Source: Gracilaria gracilis
Taxonomy: Eukaryota > Rhodophyta > Florideophyceae > Gracilariales > Gracilariaceae
Direction of reading: 5' to 3'
DNA length: 64,000 bases
Assembly (NCBI GenBank): GCA_030374805.1
Contig: JARGSG010000203.1
Coordinates: 186,001 to 250,000 of the forward strand
Positions 23,073 through 34,098 of this stretch are shown one piece after another. A program made the position numbers and the translations under genes. Below the pieces are notes generated by a model. That model was not told the DNA's origin. It ran no database searches and saw only the letters and a list, made by a program, of their open reading frames with translations. Position 1 is the stretch's first letter; each line of letters starts with the position of its first letter.

Positions 23073-24159
23073 CTACAAGCTTAAATCGTACGAGATGAAT
23101 TGTGTTCTCGATTCACTGGGCTTCAATGCCACACAAGGGAAATGAATGTGATTAGAAGCGTCAAACAAGTTACTTGGTTCAATAGCGATACTGCCGTTTT
23201 TGGCAAACTTTTCCTTGCCAGATCCGGTAAACGCGTTGGCTGTGTACAGCTGAAAGCCTGGCCGGTTGCTGTGCGCTTGCAACTTGACTGATTTGTGAGG
23301 AGCTTGCTCTGGCAGCGTGAGTGTGAGCAATGTCTGTAAAGCGTGGTGGTCCGCGGCAGGAGTTGATTGCGCTACTAGAAAGTGGTCATATCCCTTAGTA
23401 GCAGATGGTTCGTCATGTATGGCTCGTTCCTTGGTGAAGTCAAAGCAGGTGCCGCACAAGATGAGACAAGGCCCGTTGGGATATTGTGGGTATCGACGTG
23501 AAGGTACTGCTCACAAGCGCTTGCGTGCATACCGTATGAAAGCACAGACTGTTCCATCGTTCCGCCTCTACCGCTGAGATCAAAGTAGGGGTGCAGGGTG
23601 AGATTGCACACGGCGGGATGGTTGCCGATATTTTGGTAGTGAGCGTTACCTCCAGCTGTACGTCGCCTTTGAGATGATATCGAACCGAGACTTGAAGCAA
23701 TCCAGGATAGCCCTGATTGCCGTCAGGGGATATCAAAAACAGTTCGACCATGCTTTCCGTGCGTGCCCGCAGCGCGAACAGCCTCTTTTTCCACGAGTGC
23801 GGCCCGCCATGAATGTGATGACGGCCCTGGTCGTTCAACTGCAGGCGCGCATGGGAGTCGATGTGCGGGTATCGTGTGAGCTTTCCGTGGCGCGTGCGGT
23901 TGGCGACGCGGCCAATGACGGCGTTGACGAACGCCCAGTCTGCCTCCACTGCGGCCAGTTCGTGGTACGTTATGAGGCGATTGGGTCCTGTGGAAAAGCG
24001 CAGATCCAGCAACCGTGCGCCCAACGTGAGAACAGACGCCTCGGCGCCGCTTTCGGAACGGAGGTGGATGGTGTTGACGAAGTCGCCGTTGTTTGTGACG
24101 CCCTCGATGTCAGTTGTTCTTGCCGTGACTCGGTCGGATTGTTGTTGCACGCCGCCCAT
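23073..24159 (-). pseudogene. galM: Aldose 1-epimerase (galactose mutarotase), frameshifted
   Basis: Galactose mutarotase interconverts alpha and beta anomers of aldoses in the cytoplasm. From ATG at 24157-24159 the frame carries VLTLGARLLDLRF, GRVANRTRHGKL (family G-R-x-A-N-R) and HIHGGPHSWKKRLF (family H-G-G...W). After a frameshift near 23600 come LHPYFDLSGRGG, with the catalytic His region of family pattern N-H-x-Y-F-x-L-x-G, and THNIPTGLV. After another near 23455 come TCFDFTKE, GYDHFLVA, PGFQLYTANAF, and IAIEPSNLFDASNH with the expected catalytic Glu. All family landmarks survive, so the length is full (about 350 codons) and only two indels break it. Either it died recently or the base calls are imperfect. 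Confidence 0.88.
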
Positions 24160-24415
24160 ATGTGGTTGATGCTGATGGTGACGAGCGAACGAGGCCTTTA
24201 ATTATGGATGCTGACGCTGATCAGGAAGAAACATGCGAGGTGAAAGGCTGAAAGAGGCGATGAATGTATGACGAATTGATGGTAGTACCATCATGGTACA
24301 GTACCATGGGTCTTACACTGTAAGTCTAATAGCTGCACTCGGATTGTGGGTTTTCATATATATCTACAAGTCTGCACGTGAGTATGATATGTATGATATG
24401 ATATGAGCAGCAATA

Positions 24416-25357
24416 ATGAACTGCAGCGCAGCTCGGTGCCGGAACGACGCGCAATACAAGTGCCCGCGCTGCCAGGCGCACTATTGCTCCGTGCCCTGCT
24501 ACGACGCCCATTCGCAGTCATGCGTGCAAGCTTTCTCACAACAAGTGGCCGCCCAACTGGCAGGCAAAACCGCATCGCAGCTTGAAAGAGCTCGTTTCAA
24601 CGCCCTACTCAACCGGCTGCGACGAGACCCCGACCTGCATCTGTTTGCCGAACAAGCCCCGCACCTCGAGCAGCGCTTGACTGACTCACACACCTCTGAT
24701 TCTGAGTTTGATTTTCAGTCTGAGTCTGATTATCAGTCTTAGTCTGATTCTGATTCTCAGCAACATGAGCAACACAACGATGATGCACATGTACTGGAGT
24801 AGTTCATCAACTCCTTGCACGAGGAGCAAAAGAAGGCGTTCTTTACTGTCTTCAACTCTTCGATGGAGCGCGCCTACCGTTCGAGCGCGCTTTCTGAACA
24901 AAGCCGTCAACAACAAGCTCAACACCATCAAGTGACAAATGGCCCCCATTCTGATTCTCTGCCACACAGTTCAACCAGCAGCGCCCACCTGCAACACTCT
25001 CAATCGCCGCCACCACAACAAGAGCTTGAACACACTCTTGAGCAACTGGTGCATGACATGGAGCAATGCCACTTGACGTATGACGAAATCCTCTCAAGGC
25101 TGCCACAGCCGCTCGCCGACAAGTTTCACGATCAGCTCAACCGCCACACTTTGCAGCACTCGCTCAAGCCTTGGGGTTCCTGGTGGATTGTGTCAAATCG
25201 CACCGACCAACACGACGAGCAACAGCTGTCAGAGCCGCCCCTGCTTCTAAAGCGAGAGCATCTACTGGTATTGCCTCACATGGCGCAGCGGAATGCGTCG
25301 CCCCATTTGATCAATTCTGTCATCGATGTTCTGCACTCACCCAGAGAGGTGACATGA
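24416..25357 (+). pseudogene. HIT-type zinc-finger protein (ZNHIT2-like) with two in-frame TAG codons
   Basis: ZNHIT2-type proteins act in assembly of R2TP-dependent complexes such as the U5 snRNP (family knowledge). Residues 1-37 form a zf-HIT finger: Cys3, Cys8, Cys16, Cys19, Cys24, Cys28, His32 and Cys36. A helical part (QLERARFNALLNRLRRDP) and an acidic Ser/Asp/Gln run follow. The C-terminal region has the family's Trp pattern (LKPWGSWWIVS) and a PHLINSVIDVLHS end resembling the ZNHIT2 C-terminus. The frame is kept from 24416 to TGA 25355-25357 except for TAG at 24740-24742 and 24800-24802, both in the low-complexity acidic stretch. No convincing intron removes both. It is a fresh pseudogene, or a gene needing read-through. 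Confidence 0.75.
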
Positions 25358-25790
25358 TACCCCAAAGATGAACCTAAGATTTCCGATGTGAAAATCCTGA
25401 GATATAAAGATGTACCTCTGATATCCCGTGGATGTCTAAAGGATGCTCGTAAATGATGTTCATGAGATGCTCAAATGACACGCTGCTGATATACAAATGA
25501 TATAACCATGATGCACAACGTGAGTTCCGTCGGATGCCGTGGTGTTCGCCGGACGCCCAAAAGATTTTGGTACATCATAGGGACATACCGTCGTGCATCA
25601 CTGGGATAACTTGAGCGCAGCCTGAGGGCGTCATCTGGATGGACTAAGGTTTTCATTTACGCTCATCATACATTCGTCTTGTGTAGGTCTTTGGGACGTC
25701 CTGGATGAGCAGAAGATATGCCAAGGATGTATTTGAGATGTACGCTTTTGGAATCCATGAGACATCCGAGGTACATCACTTTTCCTCTCT
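25358..25790. repeat. Island of short degenerate GGATRTMC-like motifs
   Basis: Non-coding DNA with recurring short words such as GATGTAC, GATATCC, GGATGT, GGACGTCC and TACATC, in both orientations and spaced roughly 12-30 bases. It resembles a subterminal repeat region of a CACTA-like DNA transposon. A similar island lies at 28735-28965. Confidence 0.45.
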
Positions 25791-25880
25791 GGGTCAGTCT
25801 GCCTCACGCTCCGCCTCTACGACGGCGACTGCCTGTCTGACTGTTTCCATGCCGCCAATACAATTTGGTCACCCTCTTCC

Positions 25881-26400
25881 GTGCTATCGTCTGATGTGCG
25901 CTATCGCACAGTAGATCAAGTGTGTCGCGCGTGTGTTAGCACAGCGTCCAAATCGCGCGGAAGCGAACTGGCGTACCTTGTGCTGGACGACGTAGCGGCT
26001 GTTCTGGCAAAGTGCTCCGATTGGGTGACGCGTTGTTTGTTTTACAGCCAAACGCTGCTGCAGACGAATGGCGCGCAGGTTGGGGCCACAAAAGGGCGCA
26101 AGATTATCAAGCAATCAAGCAGAAAGATGGCGTATATGGCATCCACAAACCGTGCATCATGGACATCAAGATTGGCTTTCGGCACAATGATGACAATGCA
26201 CCTGATCACAAACGCAGGAAACAGATTCAGTTTACTCTCATGACCACATCCTCCACCTGTGCCGTTCCCTTTGTCGGCATGCGTTCGTTCAAGCGCGCCT
26301 CCGATACTGCTTCTGACCAAGGCCACTTTGCTGTGCATGACAAGTGGCATGGCAAAGCTTTCAAACCGAACGACCTATTGCCCTGAAAACCGAAGCCCTT
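25881..26400 (+). pseudogene. Inositol polyphosphate kinase family fragment, decayed
   Basis: IPK-family enzymes phosphorylate inositol phosphates with ATP. In the frame open from 26012, KPCIMDIKIGFRHN (about 26147) carries the family signature P-x-x-x-D-x-K-x-G. It is followed by MTTSSTCAVPFVGMRSF (family T-S-x-x-L-x-x-R-x-x-G-M) and GHFAVHDKWHGKAF (family D-K-x-x-G-R), then a stop at 26384-26386. In another frame upstream, SELAYLVLDDVAAVL (about 25968) could be the family's L-E-D-L segment. The C-terminal part with the conserved D-F-A/G motif is not visible. Frames change and the N-terminus is unclear, so this is a pseudogene. Confidence 0.7.
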
Positions 26401-27430
26401 AAACTGAAGCTCGTGCACAGGCTATGCGGTGTTGTATCTCCGTGAAGAGACGCGCGTGCTGGCCGACGAGGCCTTAAGTAGTGGCACTTCCGCTGTCGTG
26501 GATAGCTTGCTGGTCAACCGTACTGCTAGTTAGATGAAGAATGCAATAATGATGAATACTTTGAGGGCACCACATGTGCCCGCGAAGAATACGGTATCAG
26601 AGGTACCTACTGTGTATGTGCGTATTGATGGTACGCGCGTCAGAAGGTCTTCGTGGCGTGTTCTCGAAGTAACGAAGGTTGTTGGAAAGGAAGAACGGGA
26701 CGTTGAGTTTGCAAAGCACTTTCGCAGGGGGCGTTTTATGACTTCACCAAGCACTTGATGGGCAAGCAGCGATTTATCCGAAAGGCCAAGTCGCCTGTTA
26801 GCGCTTTGGTTACTGCAAAGCGTAAACCGCTCTCGTTCCGGCTCTCGTTTCCGCTCCCTTGTTGTTGACGGCTCTGGTTGTGGAAGATAGAGGTACACAG
26901 TGTCAACCGGGGGTGAAATGCAGTCGCATATTCAGCGAGAAGGCTGAAACCTACAGCTACGTGAAACGAATGTTCTCTACGATTCATTCCATTGTGGAAA
27001 ATGAGCCCAAGTTGGACTCGTGGACAGTGCTGTATCGGTTGGATGCTGTGGTTATGATTCGCACAAAGAAGGATGGCGGAAGTCTGTAGTACAACTACTT
27101 CTCGTGTCGTAGATTGTTGGCGAAAGCTGGACATGATCTTGGGCGATTCAGACGACGGAAGTGGTAAGGGCGACGCAAGTATCATGAGGACGACGCAACA
27201 AAATCGCCATGAGCGTGTTGGAGCGAGTGGGTGCGGCGATTGGACCAAGGGAAGCAAAGCGCTTGTTCGCCGTATTTGGAGGCGATATACTGGTGGAAGG
27301 AAACACAACGCGACTCAAGTTGACATTATTCGAGGACGAGGGTGCCAATGCTGGGTTCGATAAAATTGCTGATACGAAATGTACCGTGAAGGAGATGGAA
27401 GAACACGAGTTGGACACGAACTAGACGCGT
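26401..27430 (+). pseudogene. Decayed coding-like stretch of unknown origin
   Basis: Short plus-strand frames with coding-like composition follow the kinase fragment: VYVRIDGTRVRRSSWRVLEV (26605), KRMFSTIHSIVENEPKLDSW (26965) and a 71-codon frame at 27209-27424 (RVGAAIGPREAKRLFAVFGG, LTLFEDEGANAGF). They shift frame several times. They may be the rest of the kinase gene or a different dead gene. I recognise no domain. Confidence 0.35.
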
Positions 27431-27683
27431 AAGATGAGTGTGACGCCGTCACCAACGGCGGTGGTACGAGGGTATGAGCCATACGAAACTTGTTAAAACG
27501 CTCAGTCCGCCGCCGCTGCTTCGAGTGCATTTTACATCCCATTAAGGCGATCATAATTGCCTTCTATGCCATCCACATGAAGAACTGCCCTCCATTTGTC
27601 TCCATGCCACCGAACATGGTCTTTAATCACAGCTCTATATCGTTCTGGTCCTGAAAAAGAATGTTTTCTCATCTTTGAGCAAT

Positions 27684-28140
27684 TCAATGCTTTGTGAACC
27701 ACTCTATGCTAAGCGACAATTGGCACATATCTCCAGAGCTAGTACTAAGCTCATAAGCACCAGAGCAATTATGGAGAGGTCTTGCTTGCTTGAGAACTCC
27801 CGAAAACATGACGGGTTTTCGTATGATGCGCTCTACATCCATGGCATCACAAGTCGTTGGCACCAAATATCGTTGGCACCTCCCGAAATAGCCGTTTGCC
27901 CGCCTGTTCACGATCACGTCACCTTCAATGTGTGCTTCGATCAATCTCTTCATCAGAGGTCTTGGAGCCAAACAAGTCGAGCATGATCTGTTCTGCAGCA
28001 CTGATACACTCCTGTGCTCGGTTATCTTGCTCAGTCATAATTTCAGTTGTCTTCATTGCAGTAAGAAGTACCTCCTGCATTACAAATTGTTAATGATCTC
28101 CATCTTCATCCACGTCACATTGGTCAGGTTGTACTGACAT
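27684..28140 (-). other. Unassigned minus-strand frames
   Basis: A 105-codon frame (27684-28001) and, in another frame upstream (about 28003-28095), a helical acidic segment including MKTTEIMTEQDNRAQECIS and EQIMLDLFGSKTSDEEID. Composition suggests former coding. No family recognised. Confidence 0.3.
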
Positions 28141-28227
28141 TGTACGAAGTATCGGTGTATGAGATTGATCATCGTTTTGCCCGGATGCTGGTTTAGCTAC
28201 TGTGGAACACTCATGTCCACTACCACG

Positions 28228-28733
28228 CTATGAATCACAGTCGTTCTTCTCAATGACGTCGAAAATTTTCAACCCTGCCTCTTCTATCTCTGCTTCATCA
28301 ATTGGGAGCAACAAATGATGCAAAACATTGCAGGAGTGTGTCTGGACACGTATCTCGTACAAGTAGTTTTCACTCTGGGCTGTACACTGTGATTGGAGCC
28401 GTGCAGGAACAGATGGCAAAGAGTCAATACCAGTATGGGAAGGCTCTTTAACGGAGTGAGGGAATGAAGTTGTGGAGCGGTTTGAAGAGTAACTGCAGGA
28501 CCGAGAACCGCCCTTCTCCGACGTATCTGACGGGGTCCTGTCACAGTTATTGGGCTCAAAATTGCACTTCGATGCTGTTTTTTTCTGCTTGTACGACTTT
28601 GATTTCTTCCCACCATTTGCGTACCAAGCTCGACGTTTTTCCAATCTACGCGCCTTTGACTCAGAACTTTCGGAATCTCTCTGTTTTTTATGCCGAAGCC
28701 GCTGTTTCTCATTCTCCTTATTCCGATTGTCTT
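28228..28733 (-). CDS. Hypothetical basic, coiled-coil protein
   Basis: The open stretch begins just after an in-frame stop near 28733 and runs to TGA-type end at 28228. The N-part is strongly charged and helical (KENEKQRLRHKKQRDS, KARRLEKRRAWYANGG) and resembles the basic repeats found at the start of many transposon-encoded or nuclear proteins. The C-part has LHHLLLPIDEAEIEEAGL. The first ATG in frame is at 28642-28644, so the true start is unclear. It ends close to the motif island at 28735-28965 and may belong to the same transposon. No function assigned. Confidence 0.35.
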
Positions 28734-28734
28734 A

Positions 28735-28965
28735 GGGAAATACGATGATATCCGGTGGATATACGCTAGATGTGCTGATGTATATTTTAAAATGCATACC
28801 ATTCGGCATATCAGCTGTGGTATCTACCGAACAGTTATCGTATATCATGCGGATATCCAAAAAGCTTTGGATATCCCAAAGATGTACATCAAGTCTCGGG
28901 AGAAACTGGTATGATCTCTGGATGTGCAAAGGATACCAAAGCTTTGGGCGACAGCTATAACACCC
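28735..28965. repeat. Second island of GGATATCC / GATGTAC-like motifs
   Basis: Non-coding, with GATATCC, GGATATAC, GGATATCC (twice), GATGTACATC, GGATGTGC and two AAAGCTTTGG/CCAAAGCTTT words in about 230 bases. Same word set as 25358-25790. It lies on the 3' side of the CACTA-like transposase, where a subterminal repeat region would be expected. Confidence 0.45.
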
Positions 28966-29007
28966 GATGTGACGATTGATATACATTTTGTTTTATGAAT
29001 CCGTATG

Positions 29008-29301
29008 TCATTTGGGTATCAACTTGTTCCATAGGGTGTGTTCACTACCTCTCCAGTGTCTCTTGCGGACTCTCCAGCGTCTTCTGCGCACTATCTCTTT
29101 GCTTTCAAGCCGCACTATGTTTCCGGGTGTAGCAGTCAACTTGTGAATGGTCTTGGACACTACATTCAAATCTTCTGAGCTTCTTAGGATGACCGCTTTT
29201 GTGCTTTTTGGAACCATAACCTTCGTCACTTGATAGTCCGCTTCGTCGGGAACCTTCCATTCCTTATAATCACTGGAATTATCGAGCGCAGACAGTGTCA
29301 T
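29008..29301 (-). CDS. Hypothetical 97-residue basic protein
   Basis: Open frame with KVPDEADYQVTKVMVPKST and a Lys/Arg/Trp-rich end (RRRRWRVRKRHWRG). It lies between the motif island and the CACTA-like transposase on the same strand, so it could be a transposon accessory frame or an exon remnant. No family recognised. Confidence 0.3.
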   Translation of the reverse strand: MTLSALDNSSDYKEWKVPDEADYQVTKVMVPKSTKAVILRSSEDLNVVSKTIHKLTATPGNIVRLESKEIVRRRRWRVRKRHWRGSEHTLWNKLIPK

Positions 29302-30253
29302 CTGGGGATAGGATTTATTCGAATCGGCAAGAATAAGAAGAGTTTTACGCTTCCGCCAAGAATTGTAATATGTCCCAACGAGCGGGACATGTTACAAGTA
29401 CCAAACGCCACAAAATATACATGTACCGTCTCACTGTAATTTCAATGGCTGTGGTGGTCTGCATGGCTCCCATTTTACCTTGTTTTCATTGTTCTTGGCA
29501 CTGAAAACCGCCACTTTCACCGGATTGGAATTCGTCTACGAAGTGCCACTGCTCTTGTTCCGCCGTATAACTCCAGAACATCCGAGCTGCTGCTTTGGCT
29601 TTCTCTGCTTCTCGAACGTTCCATGACGTAATGAAATACGAAATGAGCTCTTGCAAGTCGTCGGTGAAAGTAGGTAACCTCCTTCACAGCCATGTACTCC
29701 ACTCACGAGTCTTAGCCCTTGGTACCCGCTTGCCGGCTTGCTTCGATGACCTAGCCACTCTGCTCGGAATGAGCGTGCCTCAATTCAACCGTTGGTGGGA
29801 AGTCGGGTCTGTTATCAACTCTTTTTCTTTAAGCTCTGCTACGGAGAATGCTCATGTATATAACCTGGCTATCGTATTGGAACTGGTGTGTATGACTTGT
29901 ATTTACCTACCGCTTGAAGCATTCAAAGCTCGTTTTCGTCGACCATGCAATCTTTTCAATACCCCGATGCACCTGCGACTGCCGGCTGTTCTGTATCAAA
30001 TGATCTGTAGGGTAATATATCTACATTGGTGTCTGGCTTGCAGCGCCTTTACGCTTTCTCCCGTTTTGAGCTACGCACTTCGCAGATTGTTACTGCTTCT
30101 TCGATTTCGGATATGGACAGCTTGTATGTATTGCTATGTACCAATGAAATTGGGCTTATCGTTTTGTTCTTATACATTGCATGCAACAGGACCACGAGAT
30201 CCTCGAAGATCCGTTCCTTCAGAATTTACTACGTCATTGTTCTCCTCGATACA
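29302..30253. other. No supported gene
   Basis: A plus-strand frame of 223 codons (29595-30266) is open and hydrophobic but shows no motif and overlaps the end of the CACTA-like transposase. Minus-strand frames are short. This is probably the 3' flank of the transposase. Confidence 0.4.
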
Positions 30254-33200
30254 CTACGCTTTGTAATCAACAAATGGCATTTCAACCTGTCTCGATCCTA
30301 TTACATGTTCTCTCCTTAACCTGTCTAAGAAGTAGGGACGTCCGGAAATGTCTAAGAATCCAATGGGTCGCTTAACGCAGTTAGAGGGTTCTATTGTGTC
30401 CTCAGATCTTCGTCTGTTTTTTGTGTGTACGAGATCAAGGTACTCATCGTACGCACATCCATAGTGCCACCGTATCCTCAAAAATTCTGCGTGAAGAATA
30501 CGGTTAACATTCTGGTGCTCAAGAGCAATCTCAACTTCGAATATGTTTTGAATATCTCCATAGTAGAGATCAATTGAGCTTTTCTTCTCACAACCTTTTG
30601 CTCCAGAACGTGATGAACCCTCCCATTCATCATCATTCTCCTGTGGTCTCTCAAATTCGGCTGCAACGCAAAATTTCTGCCGTGCATCGTTTCGTAATTT
30701 TTGCCTGTTCTGAAAGGCCTTCTGAGTCTCTATCATGAATTTGTCCGTAGCAGTAGTCATCAGAGCCGAGGTAAACTGGTTACCAGCACGGATCTCTTAC
30801 GACTCTACTTCCTCAACAAAGTTGTCGGACAAAAACTTTGTGACCACTGCATTGAATCCATTCACTCGCTTTCCGGTTCTGCCACGGCCTTGAAATGTAA
30901 TCCCTTGCGTTTCTACACGCTCGCAGCTGGAAGCATTGGTTGTTTCTGAGCGAGAATCGTGTTCTGTGTCATCGAAAACTAGTTTAGTTTCTTCAGATGT
31001 TTTCGGTGCCAGCCCACCACTCATGATTCGCAATGTGAACAGTTTGTGGTTCTTATGAAACAAATGAAAGTTGACGTTGTTTCTGCTAGTCAAACGCCTT
31101 CCCATATCTCCAAGAAGGCGCTCTATTAGAAACTGAGAGGTAACTGGAGGTGGTCCGCATTCTTTGAGTAGATCAGGCAAGTGCAGAATGGCATGCGTAG
31201 AAGGCGTGAAACAGAAGGCCTGTGATGGCTTTCCATAAAACTCGTGTGTGAATCGAACGTATGCTTCTTCAACAACTCGCTGCAAGTCGCCAACGGCAGT
31301 CTCATCACACCGGTAATCAAATGAGAGATGAACCGTTCTGGAGGTTAGCCACCATAGCTTGATTTTGTTCTTGCCCATTTTGAAATAATGCAAGTATGGC
31401 AAGAAGTACATCTCAGCCAGACGTTTAAGATCTTCTGCCTTGTACTTCGAGATGTCATTAAATGGTAATGGAGCCCTACCCCATGATACCGGAATGCCGC
31501 TATAAGCTCGCTCCATGTGCTTATTGATCTTTTCTATGACACTGTTTGGTATGCAGTACTGTGGAGAATGTGGTGCTTGGTCATGAAGGTTGTGATAGCC
31601 ACACATCAAATTTGTCACATGCTTTGTCCATCTAATAAGAACTAGATGCATGACATCGTAAGGAAACGAGTACTTGAAGTCCATGGAAAGTTTTCGGAGA
31701 GGGCAATCTGCTTTGATGCCAGTGGTTCTGGCTATGCTCTTTTTGTTCACGTTGTTCTCGACTCCATTCCTTACACTTTTCCATGTCGATAGTATGTCTC
31801 TGGCATTTTGCTCTGGTACGCATTCTATGTTTATGACATCCCTGCGACGATACTGGGTTACGCCACTGCGTCTGGGATTCATCAATGCCTTCTTGATCTG
31901 TTTCGGGACCGGAGGAATGATATAGGACGACTTGCATTCGCCAACGTACTCTTTACGCCTCATACAAAACCTGCAAAAAATGTTACCAGTATGGCCTACA
32001 TAGCCAAGTATCTTCGACGCTGCAGGCCAGTCAGCGGTGAAGAACGTCACAAAACCTCGTATGGTTCTGATTCGATTGTCGTGGCAAAGCACGGATATTC
32101 CCTTTTCAAGCCTTCGGAAGTCCTCAATCAGCACCTGAAGAAACGTATCAAAGTATTCAGAGCTATGTTTGCCAGGGAAAATTGCAAAGATGACGGCGTT
32201 GTTTGCTCTTGCCCTTTCTTTTGGGGAGTAATTCAGAACCGTTGAAACCAGAGTCCAGGACGAAACGGCATTACCTCTCCTGTCTCTTGTGCATTCAAAA
32301 CCATCTGTCAAGAACGTCAGGAAGACAAGAATTTCATCCGAATTGGCATCTCAATTGTTCAGATATTGGGCGTACTTTCGTCGAAACATACAGCCATGAT
32401 AGTAACCATGGTAACCATCTTCACACTCTGTTGATTCAACGGATTTTTTAATGCGATCCCATCCGTTTTGGAGCTGTTCGAAAGATTCTTTCGCCCGACA
32501 CAGTGGTCGAATAGCCGATGAAGGTTGCATGTACCAGAACTTAGTGCTTCCTATACTTTTCAATGGCTTGCTACACACCGGATAAGATTTAGAGTTCTTC
32601 AATCTTCCTCTAGCTCCGCAGTGGCCTTCAGGGCACATATCAGCAAATGAGTTCTGTGCAAGAGAGTTTCTCTGAGCAAAGGCGGCCATGGTTCTGTATG
32701 ACACAGAAGCTCTTATTGGATTAATGGATATAAGTTTCTCTACAGTTCTTTGTGAGACACTGGCTAGTTCCGACGTGTATAGAAAGGCACTAAGTCTTTT
32801 GAACTTCAATGCGCAAGCTGATAATGGTTCATCTTCAAAAGTGTCCTCTTTTTCGACATCAAGAAAGCTTGGATAGTCCGACTCCAACGAAGGTGGATGC
32901 AGTGAAGAAGATGGAAGAGAGGAAGAGGACATATCGTCCCCATCCGATAGCTGTATGGAAAGATTAGGGGCATTTTGCATGACATTGGAGGGCAAAGAAC
33001 ACTGATCTCCACAACCATTTGCAATGAAGGCAATGCTTGGTTGGGGTGAGCTACAGTTCTCCACGACCAGCGGTGTATGAACTGGCACAGACGTTGGATA
33101 TGGGAAGGCTTTCTGACGTACAGCATCACCTGAAGATGGTGCAACTGTATTCGTGTCGCTAACTTGGTACTCCCATCGACACCTTCTATTCTTTGGTGGA

Positions 33201-33343
33201 GAGACTTCTTCATCCGCTTCATTCGAATCATGACGGTAGGACAACTGAGGGTCTCGGAGTATCGGAGGCTTCTCGTCGGCGCTCTCAGCACAAAGCTCCC
33301 ACCGGCTTCTTCGCTCTCTGAGTTTAAGAGCATCACGAGGCAT
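30254..33343 (-). pseudogene. CACTA/En-Spm-like (Tnp2, Transposase_21 type) transposase with two in-frame stops
   Basis: One continuous minus-strand frame of 1030 codons, broken only by TGA 32351-32353 and TAA 30797-30799. The N-part (33343-32354) is Ser-rich and disordered, with a Cys/His stretch, CPEGHCGARGRLKN. The core fits Tnp2-type transposases: FLTDGFECTRDRRGNA, NYSPKERARANNAVIFAIF, FFTADWPAASKILGYVGH, CRFCMRRKEY (a zinc-binding motif), then YDVMHLVLIRWTKHV and PSTHAILHLPDLL. The C-part (30254-30760) has DLYYGDIQNIFEVEIALE, like the transposase C-terminal domain. Both breaks are single stops with the phase kept, so it is recently dead. I could not define CACTA ends or terminal repeats. 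Confidence 0.8.
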
Positions 33344-34098
33344 TATCTTTCAATACAACAAATATCTCTTAAGGATATTATAACCAGACCTTTGGAGTCG
33401 TCTAATAATGTTGTTGAACTCAATATTTCAATTTGTGTCAATCCTTCATCGGAATAATTACTGGACGTCCACAGCAAGGGTAGAAATTGTGCCAAACACT
33501 TTTTGAACTTTGAAATTCGGACTACCGAACTTGATTTATTTTGGCTCCGCTTGAAATCGGATCAGGGCAAGAATCTGCCCAGCTTGCGCTCCGCTTCTTC
33601 CCCAAGCAAAATCAATCCCGCGCGCTTTCCCCGGGGGTCCTAGTACTTCAACAACATGAGTGACCAGCGTTTTTCTGTCTGGGTCCCCACCGTCCACCTC
33701 CATGTGATCTCTGGTTCTCTTCTTCCTTCCGCATACCATAGCGTCAACGGTTGAACTTCTACAGCCTCCACTTCTACGTCGATCTCTCCTTCCTCTTTTC
33801 TAATCGAGTTCGCATCGTCCTTGCATTCCATTTCTATTGTGTTTCAACTCTGTTTTCATCAACAGGATTGAAACGGCCTCTCGAAGACTCCGCATTCACA
33901 TTTACACACCTTACCATCGCATTGTACCCGACTGCAGCAAGTAGCAGCGCCAGTCAACACCTCGAAACATCTTTACTGGTGTGCATTTTCTCACCTCTTT
34001 TCCTCTTACCTGTGTTTCACTACGGTCCGTGTGCATTGTTCTCACCATTTCATATTTTTTTCCCTCATGCTCTCCTCGAGCAAGACTCGTCATCCAGT
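33344..34098. other. Region between CACTA-like and unknown gene
   Basis: The first part should hold the promoter and 5' end of the CACTA-like element; a CTGGACGTCCAC word at 33461 recalls the motif islands. From 33751 the plus strand is open but hydrophobic and pyrimidine-rich, which looks like untranslated leader before the ATG at 34099 rather than coding. Confidence 0.4.

Noticed and set aside
24740-24802. Reassigned TAG codon in the nuclear code
   Set aside because: TAG, TGA and TAA all interrupt frames in the window, and other frames end normally with TAG, so reassignment is not supported.
29040-29048. CACTAC word as an end of the CACTA-like element
   Set aside because: It lies inside a minus-strand open frame, no inverted partner was seen right of 33343, and the word is too short.
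29595-30266. 223-codon hydrophobic plus-strand frame
   Set aside because: No recognisable motif, overlaps the end of the CACTA-like transposase, and amino-acid use looks like unselected translation. Kept only as a note under the gap.
33536-33831. Short minus-strand frames upstream of the unknown gene
   Set aside because: Overlapping short frames in two phases with no motif; likely antisense shadows of leader sequence.
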